Positions 10,586 through 23,063 of a stretch of DNA of 64,000 bases are shown here, one piece after another (positions within the stretch are counted from its first letter, which is position 1; the number at the start of each line of letters is the position of its first letter). Origin of the DNA: Saposhnikovia divaricata (lineage: Eukaryota > Streptophyta > Magnoliopsida > Apiales > Apiaceae). The stretch spans positions 51,395,546-51,459,545 of the forward strand of contig CM071600.1 in the NCBI GenBank assembly GCA_036435485.1, written 5' to 3'. The notes beneath the pieces were generated by a model. The model did no database searches. It saw only the letters and a list, made by a program, of their open reading frames with translations, and was not told where the DNA came from. The position numbers were made by a program, and so were the translations under genes.

Positions 10586-11369
10586 TTAATTATTAAATCG
10601 GGCCTGCAACTGCTGGACCGTGTTTTTGTTTAGTTGGAACGCCTTGGCAAGAATGTCAGCAGATATATCAGGATCGGCTCCAAATACAGCATTTGCAATG
10701 GTGATAACTCCGGGGTTTTGGCTGTTGAGACCAGCAATCACTACTGCATTATCATGTCCAATATTTTGTTGATAGTGTATAAGTCCTTGCGGGAACACAA
10801 ACACATCACCTTCGTTAAGGACTTTGGTGATATGACGATTATCTGGGTTGGAAGTTACAAATCCAACCCTTAGTGTGCCTTTAATGACTGTCAAAATTTC
10901 AGTAGCACGAGGATGGGTGTGTGGAGCATTGATTCCCCAGGGTGCAAAGTCGATACGAACAAGAGAAATGCCTAGAGTGTTGAGTCCAGGAATCCTATCA
11001 ACATTAACTGTAGTTACATTTGATCCAACTTTATTTGACGATGTGTCACCTGCTACGTTCAATCCATTTGTGAAGAAGTCGTATTCAGTTACGACCTTGG
11101 GGTCCTTGCAAACTAGTCCATTAACCAATACTGAAAGACGAAGAAGCAAATTTGTAAGTAGCTAGTTCTTATATATATAGTATACAAGTAAAATGTAGAC
11201 GAGAAAAGACTAAAGCGAAGGACGAAATGAGTTAATTACCTGGGCTTTTTGCATCAGCAACACAAAAATCCTGAAGAGGATTATTGTCAGTAGCCAAAGC
11301 AACAAAGCAAGTCATAGTGCTTATTACGAAACATATAAAAAGAACTTTGGAGCCGCTTGAGGATACCAT
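10586..11369 (-). CDS. Germin-like protein, copy A (two exons)
   Basis: Exon 1 is 11369-11240 and exon 2 is 11130-10586, joined across a 109-bp GT-AG intron, giving 224 residues, the usual GLP length. GLPs are secreted, manganese-binding cupins of the cell wall, often forming oligomers with superoxide dismutase or oxalate oxidase activity; the activity here is not predictable. Residues 1-26 form a signal peptide with a hydrophobic core. Cys36 and Cys51 are the conserved disulfide pair. Cupin motif 1 is [14 protein letters not shown] (109-122) and motif 2 is [16 protein letters not shown] (151-166), supplying His114, His116, Glu121 and His162 as metal ligands. A glycosylation sequon NVT starts at Asn81. 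The start is set by the signal peptide. It differs from copy B at only four residues (88, 169, 170, 174). A TATA box lies about 105 bp upstream of the ATG, and a poly(A)-signal-like AATAAA (minus strand, about 10437-10443) lies about 145 bp past the stop. Confidence 0.95.
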
Positions 11370-11473
11370 ATCTTCGAACTTCGGTTTCAATTAAAATCTG
11401 TGAGTATAAATTAAAGAGAAGAAATGATGAGCTTGGAGAGTTGAGTTGTGAAGATATAGATCTTGTCTAGGGC

Positions 11474-11481
11474 TTATATAG
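11474..11481 (-). promoter_or_regulatory. TATA box of GLP-A
   Basis: The minus strand reads CTATATAAGCC about 105 bp upstream of the GLP-A start codon, giving a predicted 5' UTR of roughly 75 nt. The surrounding 200 bp are almost identical in copy B, whose TATA tract has one extra TA pair. Confidence 0.7.
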
Positions 11482-11736
11482 AAAAATTTTACGCGGGAAA
11501 ATATGACAATAGAGGATAAAGAGAGACAAATATTGCTTACATGACATAGTCCTTCATGTAATTAGAATGAGTCTCATTTTAAGATACGGAAGTAGTAAAA
11601 TTGCCAATTCCATGTACACATGGCTCTACCCGATCGAAAATTGAAGTGGTAAACTGTGTGCTTCCAATTTGTTATTTATTTAGTAGCATAATATGGTTAA
11701 AAGTCTATCCAATCCATCATCTAATTTATTATTAAA
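11482..11736 (-). promoter_or_regulatory. GLP-A upstream region
   Basis: This upstream region stays highly similar to copy B (58663-58930) for about 90 bp and then diverges through small indels. I recognise no further specific cis-element with confidence. It ends at the Helitron insertion at 11737. Confidence 0.4.
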
Positions 11737-13433
11737 CTAGTTGATAAAGCCGCGCTTCGCGGCGGCATTACAATTTTTATTTTTAAAAAAATTCAATACA
11801 TTTACGTTATATTATAATATTAATATTAAATTTTAATAATTAATTAATCTTCTCTAATGAACCAATTTCTTGTTAAATACGATTCTGTCGATTGAGCCGC
11901 TCTCTCGTTAAAACCGAAATCCAAACTTTTTAACATATATTATAAAGACTTATATAATATTTTTTTATCCATAAAATCGAACCATAAAAATAAAAAAAAT
12001 TATGACTACAATATCAAATTCTAATAGCTAATACAATCTTTTCTAGCGAGCCCTCTTCCCGTTAAATACGTTTCGAGCCGCTCTTATTTGAAACCGAAAT
12101 TCTAACTTCACTATATAAAGAGAGTAAATTCCAATTTTTATATTCTTTAAACTTTCTAATATTTATAGAGTTTTAAAAGATGAAAATACATCTTATATTT
12201 TCTGTATATTATAGATAAACTTGTATAAAAAAGTTAAAATAAAGGATTTTTAGGAAAAAAGATGTATAGTTTTAAAAAAATCGTATATAACGTCTCCACC
12301 GTCCTCGTATTCTACTTCCAATAAAACATTTTATTTTATGTATTATATATTTAAACACTTTGTATACGGTCTTATTTAATGAACCGCTTTCTTGTTAAAC
12401 ACGGTTATTACTATGGTTATTACTATTGATCCGCTCTCTCGTTAAGACCAAAAACCTAACTTTTACATATATTACTTGTATGATAGGAGTAATGTTTATC
12501 CATAAAAATCAAATCCTAAAAATAAAATAAAATTTATAACATCAATATGGTATTTTAATAGCTAGTACAATCTTTTATAGTGAGCCGTCTTCCCGTTAAA
12601 CATGTTTCGAGCCGCTCTCGTTTGGGATCGAAATTCCAACTTCATTACATATTATTGATGATACTTATCTTACACAACAATTTTTTTCCTTAAAATCAAA
12701 ACTAAAAAATAGAGTGAATTCCAATTTATACTTTCTCTAGACTTTCTAAAATTTTTGGAGTTTTAGAAAATGAAAACACATCTTATTTTTTCTTTATATT
12801 ATAGATACTCCTGTATTTATTTAGGATTCTTGCATGAGATTGTTCTTTTATTATTTTAACACATCAATTCTTTTCTTTTTAAATATGGTGAATTATGTTA
12901 ACACATCAATTCTTTTTTTTTTTAAAAAAATACGGTGACTTTTTTATGACAGTAGTATTGGATTTATGAATAAATTTTCCTAATATAAGTATAATTAACT
13001 TATATAAAAAATATATAATTTAAGAAGATCGTACTTTGTATAAAATATTTAATTATATTTCTGCTCTATATATTCAAACACCTATTCTACTTCTAGTAGA
13101 ACGTTTATTTATATATTTTTTCGATAAATTCGAACTCTTATTCTTTATAAATTCGAACTCCTATTCTACTTCCAATGGAATTTTTAATCGTATGCCTTAT
13201 AAATACTTGTTATACTTATAATAGAACTTCTAATCATATGTTTTCCCTATAAATTCGAACTCTTCTCCTTTATAAATTCGAACACCTATTCTACTTCTAA
13301 TATGTTAATTGATATTTTTGTATTTATTAGTGTTTAAAATTCTAAAATTCTAGAAAATTAGAAAAATAGATTGAGATGATCTTAGAGCGCCACCTAAACT
13401 CCCGCTATCCTCCTTTATATATATATATATTGA
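11737..13433 (-). mobile_element. Non-autonomous Helitron, 1.7 kb
   Basis: On the minus strand the element starts TC (at 13433) followed by AATATATATATATATAAAGG and a GAGGATAGCGGG block. It ends with the hairpin CCGCCGCGAAGCGCGG, a short AT spacer and CTAG (11740-11737). It sits between host A and T. Copy B (58920-58950) has the host sequence uninterrupted, proving the boundaries. Helitrons move by rolling-circle replication and make no target duplication, as here. There is no Rep/helicase coding, so it would depend on an autonomous partner. Internally a GAGCCGCTCTCGTT...CCGAAATTC-type phrase recurs about four times (near 11896, 12075, 12428 and 12609). Confidence 0.88.
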
Positions 13434-14247
13434 TGTATTAGGTGCACTACTTCTAGTTTTCCGGAAGAAACATATGATAAAAAACCAACGAACTCAATCT
13501 GTCTCTTACTGTTTTATTAATAATATAACCAACGAATTCAATCCGTCTCCTATTATGTTATTAATATTTAAAATAGCCAGCTGTCAACTTCGGAGCAGAA
13601 ATCATAATACAACGTATCGGGCAAATGATTTTAAGACAATTCAAACCTCGCGCGTGTAAGTTAATTCTCTCCTGCAGCTAGCTGGTGAAAACTTTGCATG
13701 TGTTTCAATCTATTTTACCTGCTAATACGTTTATATAACCTACCAATGCTGCCACAAAAAACACCACCGACTGCCTAGGTAGTTAGTTAATTACAAGTGC
13801 TAGGAGTGTAAGTAAGTCGAGCCGAGCCAAGTCAAGTCAAACTCTAAAATAATCGTGTATTGTTTATTAAAAAATCATCGAATTCAAGCTTAATGAACTT
13901 AAATCGGGTGAAAAAATATACAAAAGCTCAAGTCGGTAAGAGAAATGTTGTTCACACACGAATCGCGAACATCTCATTAACATAGTTTACGAACTTTTCA
14001 CGATCTTGTAATTGCGAACAACTCAGAAACATTAGTCCAGTGCAATTTATAAACATTCACAAAGTAGTGTTTACAAAAAAATTATAAATATAATAGATAC
14101 TAATTATACTATTGCTGAATCTATAATTATAATATAAATATCATTATAATTTAGAAATAAAAAGTATTATATAATTAAATTACCTAGTAGAACAAATAAA
14201 ATATTTCAAATAATGTATTCAAATTAATAAAAACAAGGAATATATAT
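13434..14247. other. Duplicated non-coding segment plus start of a copy-A-specific insert
   Basis: 13434-13740 matches copy B at 58945-59185. From about 13800 (GTAAGTCGAGCCGAGCCAAG) to about 18667 the sequence is absent from copy B. The GAGCCGAGCC-type start and the AACTTGTTCACAAACTC-type text near 18520 look like a decayed non-autonomous DNA transposon, perhaps hAT-like, later hit by the 4-kb LTR. Its ends are not well defined. Confidence 0.4.
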
Positions 14248-16451
14248 TGTAATAACCCTAATTTTAGCAAAGCTACAGTGACCCCATGAATAGTAAATTT
14301 TGAGGATTTAAAGAAATGGTGTGTAGGTACTCTATATTGGAAATGGAAAATGAACAAACAAAAGCCATATTAGTGATATACTATAAAAATAAGTGACTCG
14401 AAATGACGATGGATTTCAGAAATTCCTGAATTTAGATTTTGAGGATTTTGAGTTCGAACGAGCTTATATTTATTGGATATTAAGGAGCATAGAAATATTA
14501 AAGGAATTATATATTGAGGAATTAGTGAATTTAAGTTAAACAAGGGGATTTTTAAGTTAAGAGAATGCTAAGGGAATTTGGATTTTTAAACGATTTCAAA
14601 ACCACTGGATGACGAGATATATTCGAAACGAACCACAACTAGACGAGTATGGAAACCAGTATAACAAGGATATATACCACATTATTATTACCAAGAGTGC
14701 TAGCAAATTACTTAGGAAAATCAAGAAAAGAGAATTATGAGATCATTAGAATGACATCACATTCCACTAACTTGTTTTAAGGGTAAATTAGTCATTTTAG
14801 CATGGTTTTACCACAAAATATCTCCAAAGCTTCCACTAGACTCTAGAATTCTCAAGAATTGATCAACATAAGATCAAAACAAGCAAGAGGAATCAATTAC
14901 TTTCCATTATCTCTTTCTCTACAACCTGCCCAGCAAGAGCAAGGAGGAGAAGAAAAATCATATCTCCATTTCTATCCATGATAAAATCACCAAATTTAAA
15001 CCACAACCTCTCAACTCCATGGGTATAATTCGTTCCAAATTTCATAGCAATCCAAGTAGTATAGCCTAGTCAAATCCATGCTCAAAGTGGGAGAACCAAA
15101 CCTGTCAAGTTTCTATCCAGCGGAAAGATGGAGCTCAAAACCATAGCTAGGAAGCTTTGTTTTTGTGATCTATAGCTCAAATCAAAGCTTATACAGAGGC
15201 CAAGATGTGGTAAAAAGTTGAGAGCCAAACTCTTATTTTTCGATTTGTTATGATTTTTACAAAAGTGATGATGAATAGTAACCCTTAGAAACTAACTTTG
15301 TTTTTATGGTTTCTTTAGTTGAGCCAAGCTAGTATAAGGTTGATTAAGCATATCCCAAGGCTTGATAAGGGTTGTTAAAGCTTCAAGAAGGTATAAATCT
15401 CAAGACCCTTTAGTATTACTTTGAATATAGGATGGATTATAGAAAGTTTAGTGATTAAGATTATGATAAGTGATTATTCATGATGATATATGTGTTTGTA
15501 AGTGATTAAAGTTGAATATGGAAGGAGTATGTGCTTGTAACCATGGTTGGTAAGATGACCAGATGGGTAGGTGATGGTGTATAAGGTGGATGATAGATTT
15601 GGAGGAGTTGGATTTTGGAAAGTATGAAAATATAGCCGTTATAATGTCCGATTTTAGTTAAAACAAAAACTGCCCTGTTTTTGGACACCAATTCCGTACA
15701 GTAGCACCCTGTCTAGAGTACCAAGTGACCATGAGATGATAGAGCTTAGTTCATAGATCGTTTTGATATAAAGTACGTTAAAATCTGATGTACGGTTTAG
15801 GAGAAAAGTCAGTTTTAATGAAAGACGTTCGGAAACCGAGAAAATGCAGTTGTGTCAACTTTGAGGTAATAGTTACCATACTTAAACATTTTTAAAAGTT
15901 ATAAAATTTTGGTACAATATAGTAGGTTGAACAGAGATTAAAACCCCACTGACCTTGCATTAAAATTCAAAATTGATATTTTCTGAGAATTTTTACAGTC
16001 GAGTGTGGTTATTAAGGGAAATGGTGAAAAACACTGGAACTTTGATTGAGTCCAAAATGATTAGGTTCTTGGAACTCTTGGATTATTAATAATGTGTTAA
16101 ACATATACTAAGTGTCAAGGATATTGTTATATAAAGGTGAAGTGAGTAAGGGATGTTGTATTCTAACGAGGATCCTTTTCGTGTTTATAGAAACTCAGGA
16201 CGAACCGCGGGTCGTGCCACTGGGATATAGAGATCGAGGCAAGATTTCTTCTATCCTTGCCTTGGAAAACTATTTTATTTTCAAAGTAAATGATTTCATG
16301 GAATATATATGTTATTCTATGTTTGCTATATTGCTAAGAATTATTTCCCTGATATTGGAATTAAAGAGAAATGGATATAAATTATGAAATATGAATGTGG
16401 ATATGATTATGAATGGAGCGAATATGCTTTATGGTAAAGAGAGGTGAAAGA

Positions 16452-16587
16452 GAATGGTATCAGTTGTTATCTAGAGTTATATGAAGAATGGTATCAGTTG
16501 TTATCTAGAGTTATATGAAGAATGGTATCGGTTGTTATCTAGAGTTATATGAAGAATGGTATCAGTTGTTATCTAGGGTTATATAAT
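16452..16587 (+). repeat. 34-bp tandem repeat, four copies
   Basis: Unit begins GAATGGTATCAGTTGTTATC and is repeated four times (16452, 16486, 16520, 16554) with one or two changes in the later units. It lies inside the long LTR and was probably generated by slippage. It is a tandem repeat without unique spacers, so not a CRISPR. Confidence 0.95.
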
Positions 16588-16752
16588 TTATAACGTTATG
16601 TTAAAAATATTCTTTCTAAGCAATTGTGATTTAATAAATATTATTTGATTTTTTTTTATTTAATACTTTTGAAAATAGATGGAATATTTTATAAGAGCGT
16701 ATTGGATTTCATTGAATACAGAGGAGATGTCTGAGTTATAATCCAAGTATTA

Positions 16753-16754
<2 letters not shown>

Positions 16755-16812
<58 letters not shown>
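16755..16812. repeat. (AT)n microsatellite, 29 units
   Basis: A pure 58-bp AT run inside the long LTR. Confidence 0.95.
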
Positions 16813-16815
<3 letters not shown>

Positions 16816-17683
16816 AAGGGTGATGATACATGGAAATGATGAAAAAGATAAATGTGAATGAAAATGTGAATGGAATATTTTATATATATGTAAGTGTACT
16901 GGATTCCAGTAAACACAGAGAAGATGTCTGAGTCATAATCAAAGTATTATGACATATGTATTTTTAGAGGTGATGATAAATGGAAATGGAAATGATATAT
17001 GTGAATGGAAATGGAAATTGAAAGGAAAAATGTGGAATGGTATTGGTATAAATGGAATACTGATTGAAAAAAAAAAGGGGGATTGCAACAGACTTGCGTA
17101 AGTGGCTGTGTCAGGGCTGTGTGCGACACAGTCCAGCATTTATTATTTTTATTACGGCACGAAGATGCCAAGGGAGGATGTTAGCATGTGGACTTCCTCC
17201 AGGGATGATCTTCATTCCTTCTACCGGTAGTAAAAAGAGAGCAGGTACGATTAGGCGACTGATCATCGTCCTAACGTATCAGGCGACAGCAGATATCCCC
17301 AATGTTTTTGAAAAGAAAGTGTTGACAATGGTTTTCAAATTTTTATACTGAAAACAGAAACATGATCTGAAATGATGGAATTATTGTTACAGATGAAGAG
17401 AAACTGATTTTATATTAATTTATATAATTGTTGCATAAGAAGGAAATGAGAAGATGATAGCGAAAGATTTGTTCAAGTTTATCATATTATTTTAGAAAAG
17501 TACACTGAAACGGTATATTGATTGTTATATTATTTAAGAAGAGAAACTGATATTATATGATATTAGAAGAGAAACTGATATTATAATACTATATATTTCT
17601 TTTCGTACAAAGATAATTGGAAAGTGTATATATATTGAATGAAAATAAAATTCTTTCCATAATAACTGAAATTTGTTTTTGTC

Positions 17684-17686
<3 letters not shown>

Positions 17687-17732
<46 letters not shown>
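17687..17732. repeat. (TA)n microsatellite, 23 units
   Basis: A pure 46-bp TA run inside the long LTR. Confidence 0.95.
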
Positions 17733-17734
<2 letters not shown>

Positions 17735-18241
17735 GATTTATTTCCCTTTGATGCTAATTGATAGAATTTATCTTGCTGAGCTATTTTAACTCATTCTTGC
17801 TATTATGTATACAATAGCTAGGTATGCCGATACTCCGCACTACACCCTGCAAGAGGGTACGGGAAAGATGAACTTTTGAGAGAGTGTTGGCAACGATTCC
17901 CGAGGTAGCTATCGGACGGTTGGGTACTGGTAGATTATGTACATTTAGTGTGTAAGCTGTTGTAATAAACTTTTGATTGTTGAAATGCTTTATGTCGAAG
18001 TATTATTCAACAAGGTATTTAAGTATGATCCTGGTTTGTAATAACTGCTTAAATCTAAACTTTTAATATTGTGGATGTTGTTCTCTGAGCATATGACAGG
18101 TGTGTAACATTATTAAGTGTGGGGTCTATTATGTAAGTTTTAGTATGAATTTATATTCCAGCTGCCAAGAATGAATTGTCACTAAACTGAAATTGGTTGT
18201 TGACGGCCCGGATTCCTGACCCCGGATCTGGGGCTGTCACA

Positions 18242-19664
18242 GATGGTATCAGAGCTTTGAGTCATAATGCTCAGGAACAAGAGTGATAATAATAAATATA
18301 TCAGTAATAATATAAATTGTGAACTCACATCGAGTTCAAGGGTGGTTTATCGAACGAAGCGTTTATTCTAAGTAGTGATTATAATTTTATAGATTATTAC
18401 TAATTAAATTCATATATAATTCAAAGTATATAAAAGAATTGTTATGGACACACATATATCGAGTATATTCATGATCTTAATTATCGAACTTTTTCATAAA
18501 CCTATTAACGAACATGTTCATTAATTAACTTGTTCACAAACTCTCGAGTCGAGCTCCATTATGAACAAGTTTGACTGTTTACAATCGATCCTTAAAATCT
18601 ATCAACTCATTTATGAATGGAACCGAACCATTCGCGAATATATCAACTCATTTACAATCAAATTTACGAGTAAGGTGATTTTAAAATATTTTAGAATTTT
18701 GGTTCCCTTTGCGGATAGGAATTAAAGAGAGTAACCTATATTAGAGTCTAAATTAACCTCTAAAAATTTTAAAAAATTTAATTCATATGTTAATTAAAAT
18801 ATTAACTAAAAGATTATTATTTATTTGAAGATATTTATTCTTAAATTATTTAATATTATCTTAGTCCTGACCTCCATAACATCCTAATTTCATCATACAT
18901 ACGTGTTACGTCATATTTTCGGTTGCCTCTAATATCTCCCAAATTTCACAATATGAATCGAATAATAATTAACTTAATCCCCAAGTTAATTATTTCCTCT
19001 ATCTGAAACTAGGAATAATCTCCAATTAATAATAAAAATATCTCCAAATGAATCCTTCAAATCAGGAAGGTATCCCAACGTGAATATAATATAAAGAGAT
19101 AAAATCTACTAATTCCCAATACATCCTTTAACAAACATAAGAATTAAAAACCAATCCAGAATAGAACTACATTGGCTTGATCTCTATAAATATAGAGTAT
19201 ACGCATGCATCTTGGGAAAGGATCCGACACATCTAATAAATCGTGACACCTCTCAAGTCCAGACCCAAACATCCAAAATCCCAAATCCCCCTATTTTCAT
19301 AATTTCGTTATTCCAGCAACCTCCGAAATTTGTCATCACCAAATTTCTCCGTTAACAATACGTATTGCATTGTTTTGTATCAATGAATAATTAGTAGTAC
19401 TAGGGGTCTTTAATTGTGTATAAAAAAAGGTTCTCAAATGACCTGATATAAATGACAAGATAGTGGTATTTTTTGAAAATAAAACACTTGCATTCCTTAA
19501 GTTGAATAATACATAAGAGCTTCAGGATCAAACTCAGAGGGTAGCTAGTCTCACTCCTGTAAATCTGACATAGAATGTGTTGTTGGTGTTAACAAGTGAG
19601 CTATTGCATTCGCAGATCTATGAACAAATTATATCGATGATATTGATTATATAAATACTTAAAA
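18242..19664. other. LTR-element internal remnant, end of copy A, and duplication junction
   Basis: 18242 to about 18410 is the internal remnant after the LTR. Text up to about 18667 may be the outer decayed transposon. 18668-18900 matches 59232-59750 of copy B. 18900-19660 has no match in the window apart from the patchy block at 19519-19585; it should contain the junction between the two tandem units. I see no gene in it. Confidence 0.5.
18244..18255 (+). other. Primer-binding site (initiator tRNA-Met)
   Basis: TGGTATCAGAGC two bases after the LTR end is the 12-nt complement of the plant initiator methionine tRNA 3' end, used to prime minus-strand DNA synthesis. Confidence 0.9.
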
Positions 19665-20128
19665 AATTTATCTTCATTAATTGTAATATAATTAATTAAA
19701 ATACGACAATTAAAATTTGAAATTAATTTTTGGCATTTTTCTTGAAATTAATGCAGTATATCACATGCATTTGCCTTCATCTTTTCTGAATTTCTAAAAG
19801 GAAATTGGCAATACGTCGTTATTTTAATAATACTTCATACTAACTTATAATCCATACGATGTACGTATTTATTTTGATGTGTAATAAATTTTATTGTACG
19901 TTAAAATTATATTTTTATATAATCATTATTTTCAATAATTTATTTTAATTTAAATTTAAACAATTTAAAATTTTTTTATTAATGATATGCATGATTTAAA
20001 ACTTATATTATAAAATTTTAAAATAAATATGTAGTTGACGGAATTCGAACCTTAAAATTTTAATAAATTAATTTAATAATATAATATAATATAATATAAT
20101 ATAATATATTTAAACAATAGATCTAACG

Positions 20129-20629
20129 TGATATTGGCTGAAATTAAAATTATAAAGACACATTTAATGTGGCATTTAATAAGCCTAGATTGGTCCAAGG
20201 TTAAAGCCCCTAAATGAGGCCCAAAACCCTAATTAAATAATAAAATTCGTAGCTGATAAATCAGCCAAATAAGGGACTTCGTGATTGGGTCTGAAAAGGA
20301 AACTGAATCATATCACGAGTAACCTCCAAGGCATATATCTTCAATACTTATCTTCTTATCTTTTGGAAGGCTCTAGAATTGGGCCAACTGAATAACTTGC
20401 CCACCAAGTCTCCTATTTCAACTCTAATTCTAAGGTTTTCTACACCTATATAAAGGACCTGATCCTTAAACCTAGAACTACGTTCTTTGGCTTGATTCTT
20501 GATATTTGCAAGATGCGTAGGCATCTTGTGAGGACCCGAATTAAGTCATGAAACACTTGATCAGCCATTAAAGCTCGAAGCTTCCATAAACCCTAGCATT
20601 AAATACACCTTACTTTTCATTCCACAACA
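20129..20629 (+). repeat. 5' LTR of Tat-type element
   Basis: 501 bp, TGATATTGGCTG...CCACAACA. A TATA box (CACCTATATAAAGGACC) lies near 20445-20460 and would drive element transcription. Confidence 0.93.
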
Positions 20630-20662
20630 TTTGGCGCCGCCTGTGAGAAACGGATATCAACC

Positions 20663-23063
20663 ATGGTTACCACCCGGAGAACACCAACACTTTCTGAAAC
20701 CATTACTAGCACCACCACACCCCCGATTGGGGAACAAGTGCCCCCAGGGGCGAGTTCTCAACCACTGATCACTCAGCCACAAGGAACTGAAGCGCAAACT
20801 CATGGATCGTTGCCTTCGGTGACGAATCCCTCTACTCAAGGGACGAATCCCCTACAGATGGTAGTCTCCCCTCTTGGAGATCAATCCGTTCCCCCCATCG
20901 CTCAGATCTCTACTACCGTGATCCCCGTAAGCACGAACCCGATATATGTGTTGCCCAACTATCCCCCATACCAGGCCGGACCAAGCGGTCATGCCCTCCA
21001 GATACACGAGCCGTACAATCCACCTTACATCAAAGGTTTAGGACCCAATCAAAGCCAGCAATACTATGACTACTCAGGCCCGTATTCTGATGACTCATTC
21101 TCGGAAGAAGATAGGGATGAAGCCCCGAGGAGACGTCGTCCAAGTAAGGAACCTATTGGACGCCGAAGAACCCATGATTGGCCTCGCTTAACGGCTGCTG
21201 AAAAAATCAAGGCTCATGAGGCCAAGATCCAAAAACTAAAGGAGGACATTGAAAGGGAACAGCGAAGACAGAATCAGAATCGACCCCCACCAGCGATGGG
21301 AGGAGAAATTCCTTTTGTTGATTTGGAAAGAACCCCAAGGAGAGAGAGAAGGACCGAGGTCCCTAGAGGTGGAAACACGAGGGTCGAAACCCCCAGAGGC
21401 AACCCTGAAGACTTGATGCAACTTGGAGATCCTGATGATCCAACCCCTCCATTCACTGAGGAGGTGATGAATGCGCATATATCACGGAAGTTCAAGATGC
21501 CTACCATAAAGGCTTACGATGGAACGGGAGACCCCGCCAATCATGTAAGGACGTTCTCTAATGCACTACTACTACAACCTGCTAGCGATGCTTTGAAGTG
21601 TAGGGCATTTCCCCAAACATTAGCAGGCATGGCACAACGTTGGTACAGCCGCCTACCACCAAACTCCATTGCCTCTTTCAAAGAGCTAAGCAATGCTTTC
21701 GTCAGCCAGTTCATAGGAGGAAGGATTCATGAAAAAGATTCTGCATCCCTCATGACTGTGATACAAGGAAAGAACGAAAATCTCAAAGATTATCTCAAAC
21801 GATTCACAAAGGAGACGCTCAACATTACAAACCTAGAGAACAAGGTAGCCATGGTGGCGTTGTAGAATTGAACTTCGAATGTTTACTTTAAAATGTCATT
21901 GGCTAAGCATCCCCCTGAAAATATGGTTGAGCTCCAGCAAAGGGCGAGCAAGTACATCAAGGCGGAAGATAGTCTGAAGAAAGAGTCAGGAACGGGGAAC
22001 ACTGAAAATGGTGACAACTCTAAGAAGCAGAAGTCGGAACAGGAATATGATGCTAGAGATAAGTACCCGCGCACGGGCAGGGATTCTGATTCAGCCCCTA
22101 AGAAGGGGAGTCCCGGGCAAAGATTTACGGGTTACGCAAGGTTGAACAATCCAAGAAGTCAAATCCTGATGGAGATAGAAAAAGACAGGGACGTGAGATG
22201 GCCGAAGCCACTAAGGACTGCTCCTGAGAAAAGAAACAAGAATGAGTACTACCGGTTCCATAAAGATGTGGGACACGATACCGATGATTGTAGACAATTG
22301 AAAGATGAGATTGAGTTCTTGATCCGTAGGGGAAAATTGAATAAATTCTGCAAAGATGGGGATCGGGGAAACCCAAGGCGGGATTATGATAGGAAAGATG
22401 AGGATCGTAACCCCAATCAGCAGCCCCGGGGGCCAGTGATCAACATGATCTTTGGTGGCCCAACAGCGGTCGGGACAAGTAGAAATTCCATAAAGGCGTA
22501 TGCACGAGAGGTGATGCACATCGTAGGGGAAACCCCAAAACGTGCGAAGACGGAAGTCTCAATTGGATTCGATGATTCGGACCTTGAAGGGGTAAAGTTT
22601 CCCCATGATGACCCACTGGTTATCTCACTTGTGATAGGCAACTCCCAAGTGAAGAGAGTCTTGATTAACAATGGAGCATCGGTGGACATTCTGTTTCATG
22701 ATGCCTTCTTGAAGATGGGATATACTGAGTCTCAGTTGACACCGTCAAACATGCCCATATATGGGTTCAACGGAGTAGAGTCGAAAGTGGAAGGGACAAT
22801 TCAGCTACCCATAACTATAGGGCAGGAGCCACGGGAGGCTACTCAGATGTTAAATATCTTGGTTATCAAAGCTACATCCACATACAATCCTATCCTAGGT
22901 AGGACGGTACTACATGCTTTTAAGGCGGTTGCCTCTACCTATCATTTAAAGGTTAAGTTCCCAACCAGAAATGGAGTAGGGGAAGAGAAAGGGGATCAAA
23001 AGATGGCAAGGAGTTGTTATGTGGCCGCACTGATGCCGGATAGAACCGGGGGCAGGTCCTCCG
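20663..23063 (+). pseudogene. gypsy gag-protease region, broken
   Basis: The frame starts at ATG 20663 (MVTTRRT). It carries a proline/charge-rich N-terminus, then the plant gypsy gag core (about residues 270-400). It is interrupted by TAG at 21863-21865 and TGA at 21869-21871 and continues in the same frame. A degenerate zinc-knuckle-like YRFHKDVGHDTDDC lies near 22250. The aspartic protease active site reads VLINNGASVDILF (about 22660), where the usual catalytic Asp of D(T/S)G is Asn, so the protease is probably dead. Around 23040-23065 a one-base indel shifts into the pol frame; the products are normally one polyprotein in this lineage. Confidence 0.88.

Larger units (their letters stand above)
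14248..18241 (+). repeat. Very long LTR (3,994 bp), chromovirus-like
   Basis: The LTR starts TGTAATAACCC (14248) and ends GGGGCTGTCACA (18241), giving TG...CA termini, and is followed at once by a primer-binding site matching initiator tRNA-Met. LTRs of about 4 kb with a TGTAA.A.CC start are typical of Tekay/Del-type Ty3/gypsy chromoviruses in plants. That is inference, since no coding domain remains. It contains a 34-bp tandem repeat (16452-16587) and two long TA microsatellites. Only 100-170 bp of internal sequence follows before recognisable element sequence ends, so this is a 5' LTR remnant rather than a clean solo LTR. Confidence 0.8.
5070..18900. repeat. Copy A of direct tandem duplication
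   Basis: Sequence here aligns, in the same order and orientation, with 19670-59760 (copy B). Anchors: 5071-5230 with 19665-19830; 5380-5520 with 19980-20123; 5535-6070 with 26370-26916; 6075-6860 with 27525-28350; 7946-9960 with 42415-44665; 10000-10130 with 53165-53530; 10290-11720 with 57440-58930; 13434-13740 with 58945-59185; 18668-18900 with 59232-59750. Gaps between anchors are the copy-specific transposon insertions. After removing them the unit is about 8 kb in both copies. It contains one germin-like gene. Confidence 0.9.

Noticed and set aside
10634..11165. Plus-strand frames across the GLP-A gene
   Set aside because: Antisense shadows of exon 2. The minus strand has the signal peptide, splice sites and cupin motifs. 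The same shadows appear at 57826-58357.
16452..16587. Possible CRISPR-like repeat array
   Set aside because: Units are directly adjacent with no unique spacers, inside a plant LTR; simple tandem duplication.
16689..16916. Minus-strand frame with a Tyr-Ile run
   Set aside because: It is the (AT)n tract inside the 4-kb LTR.
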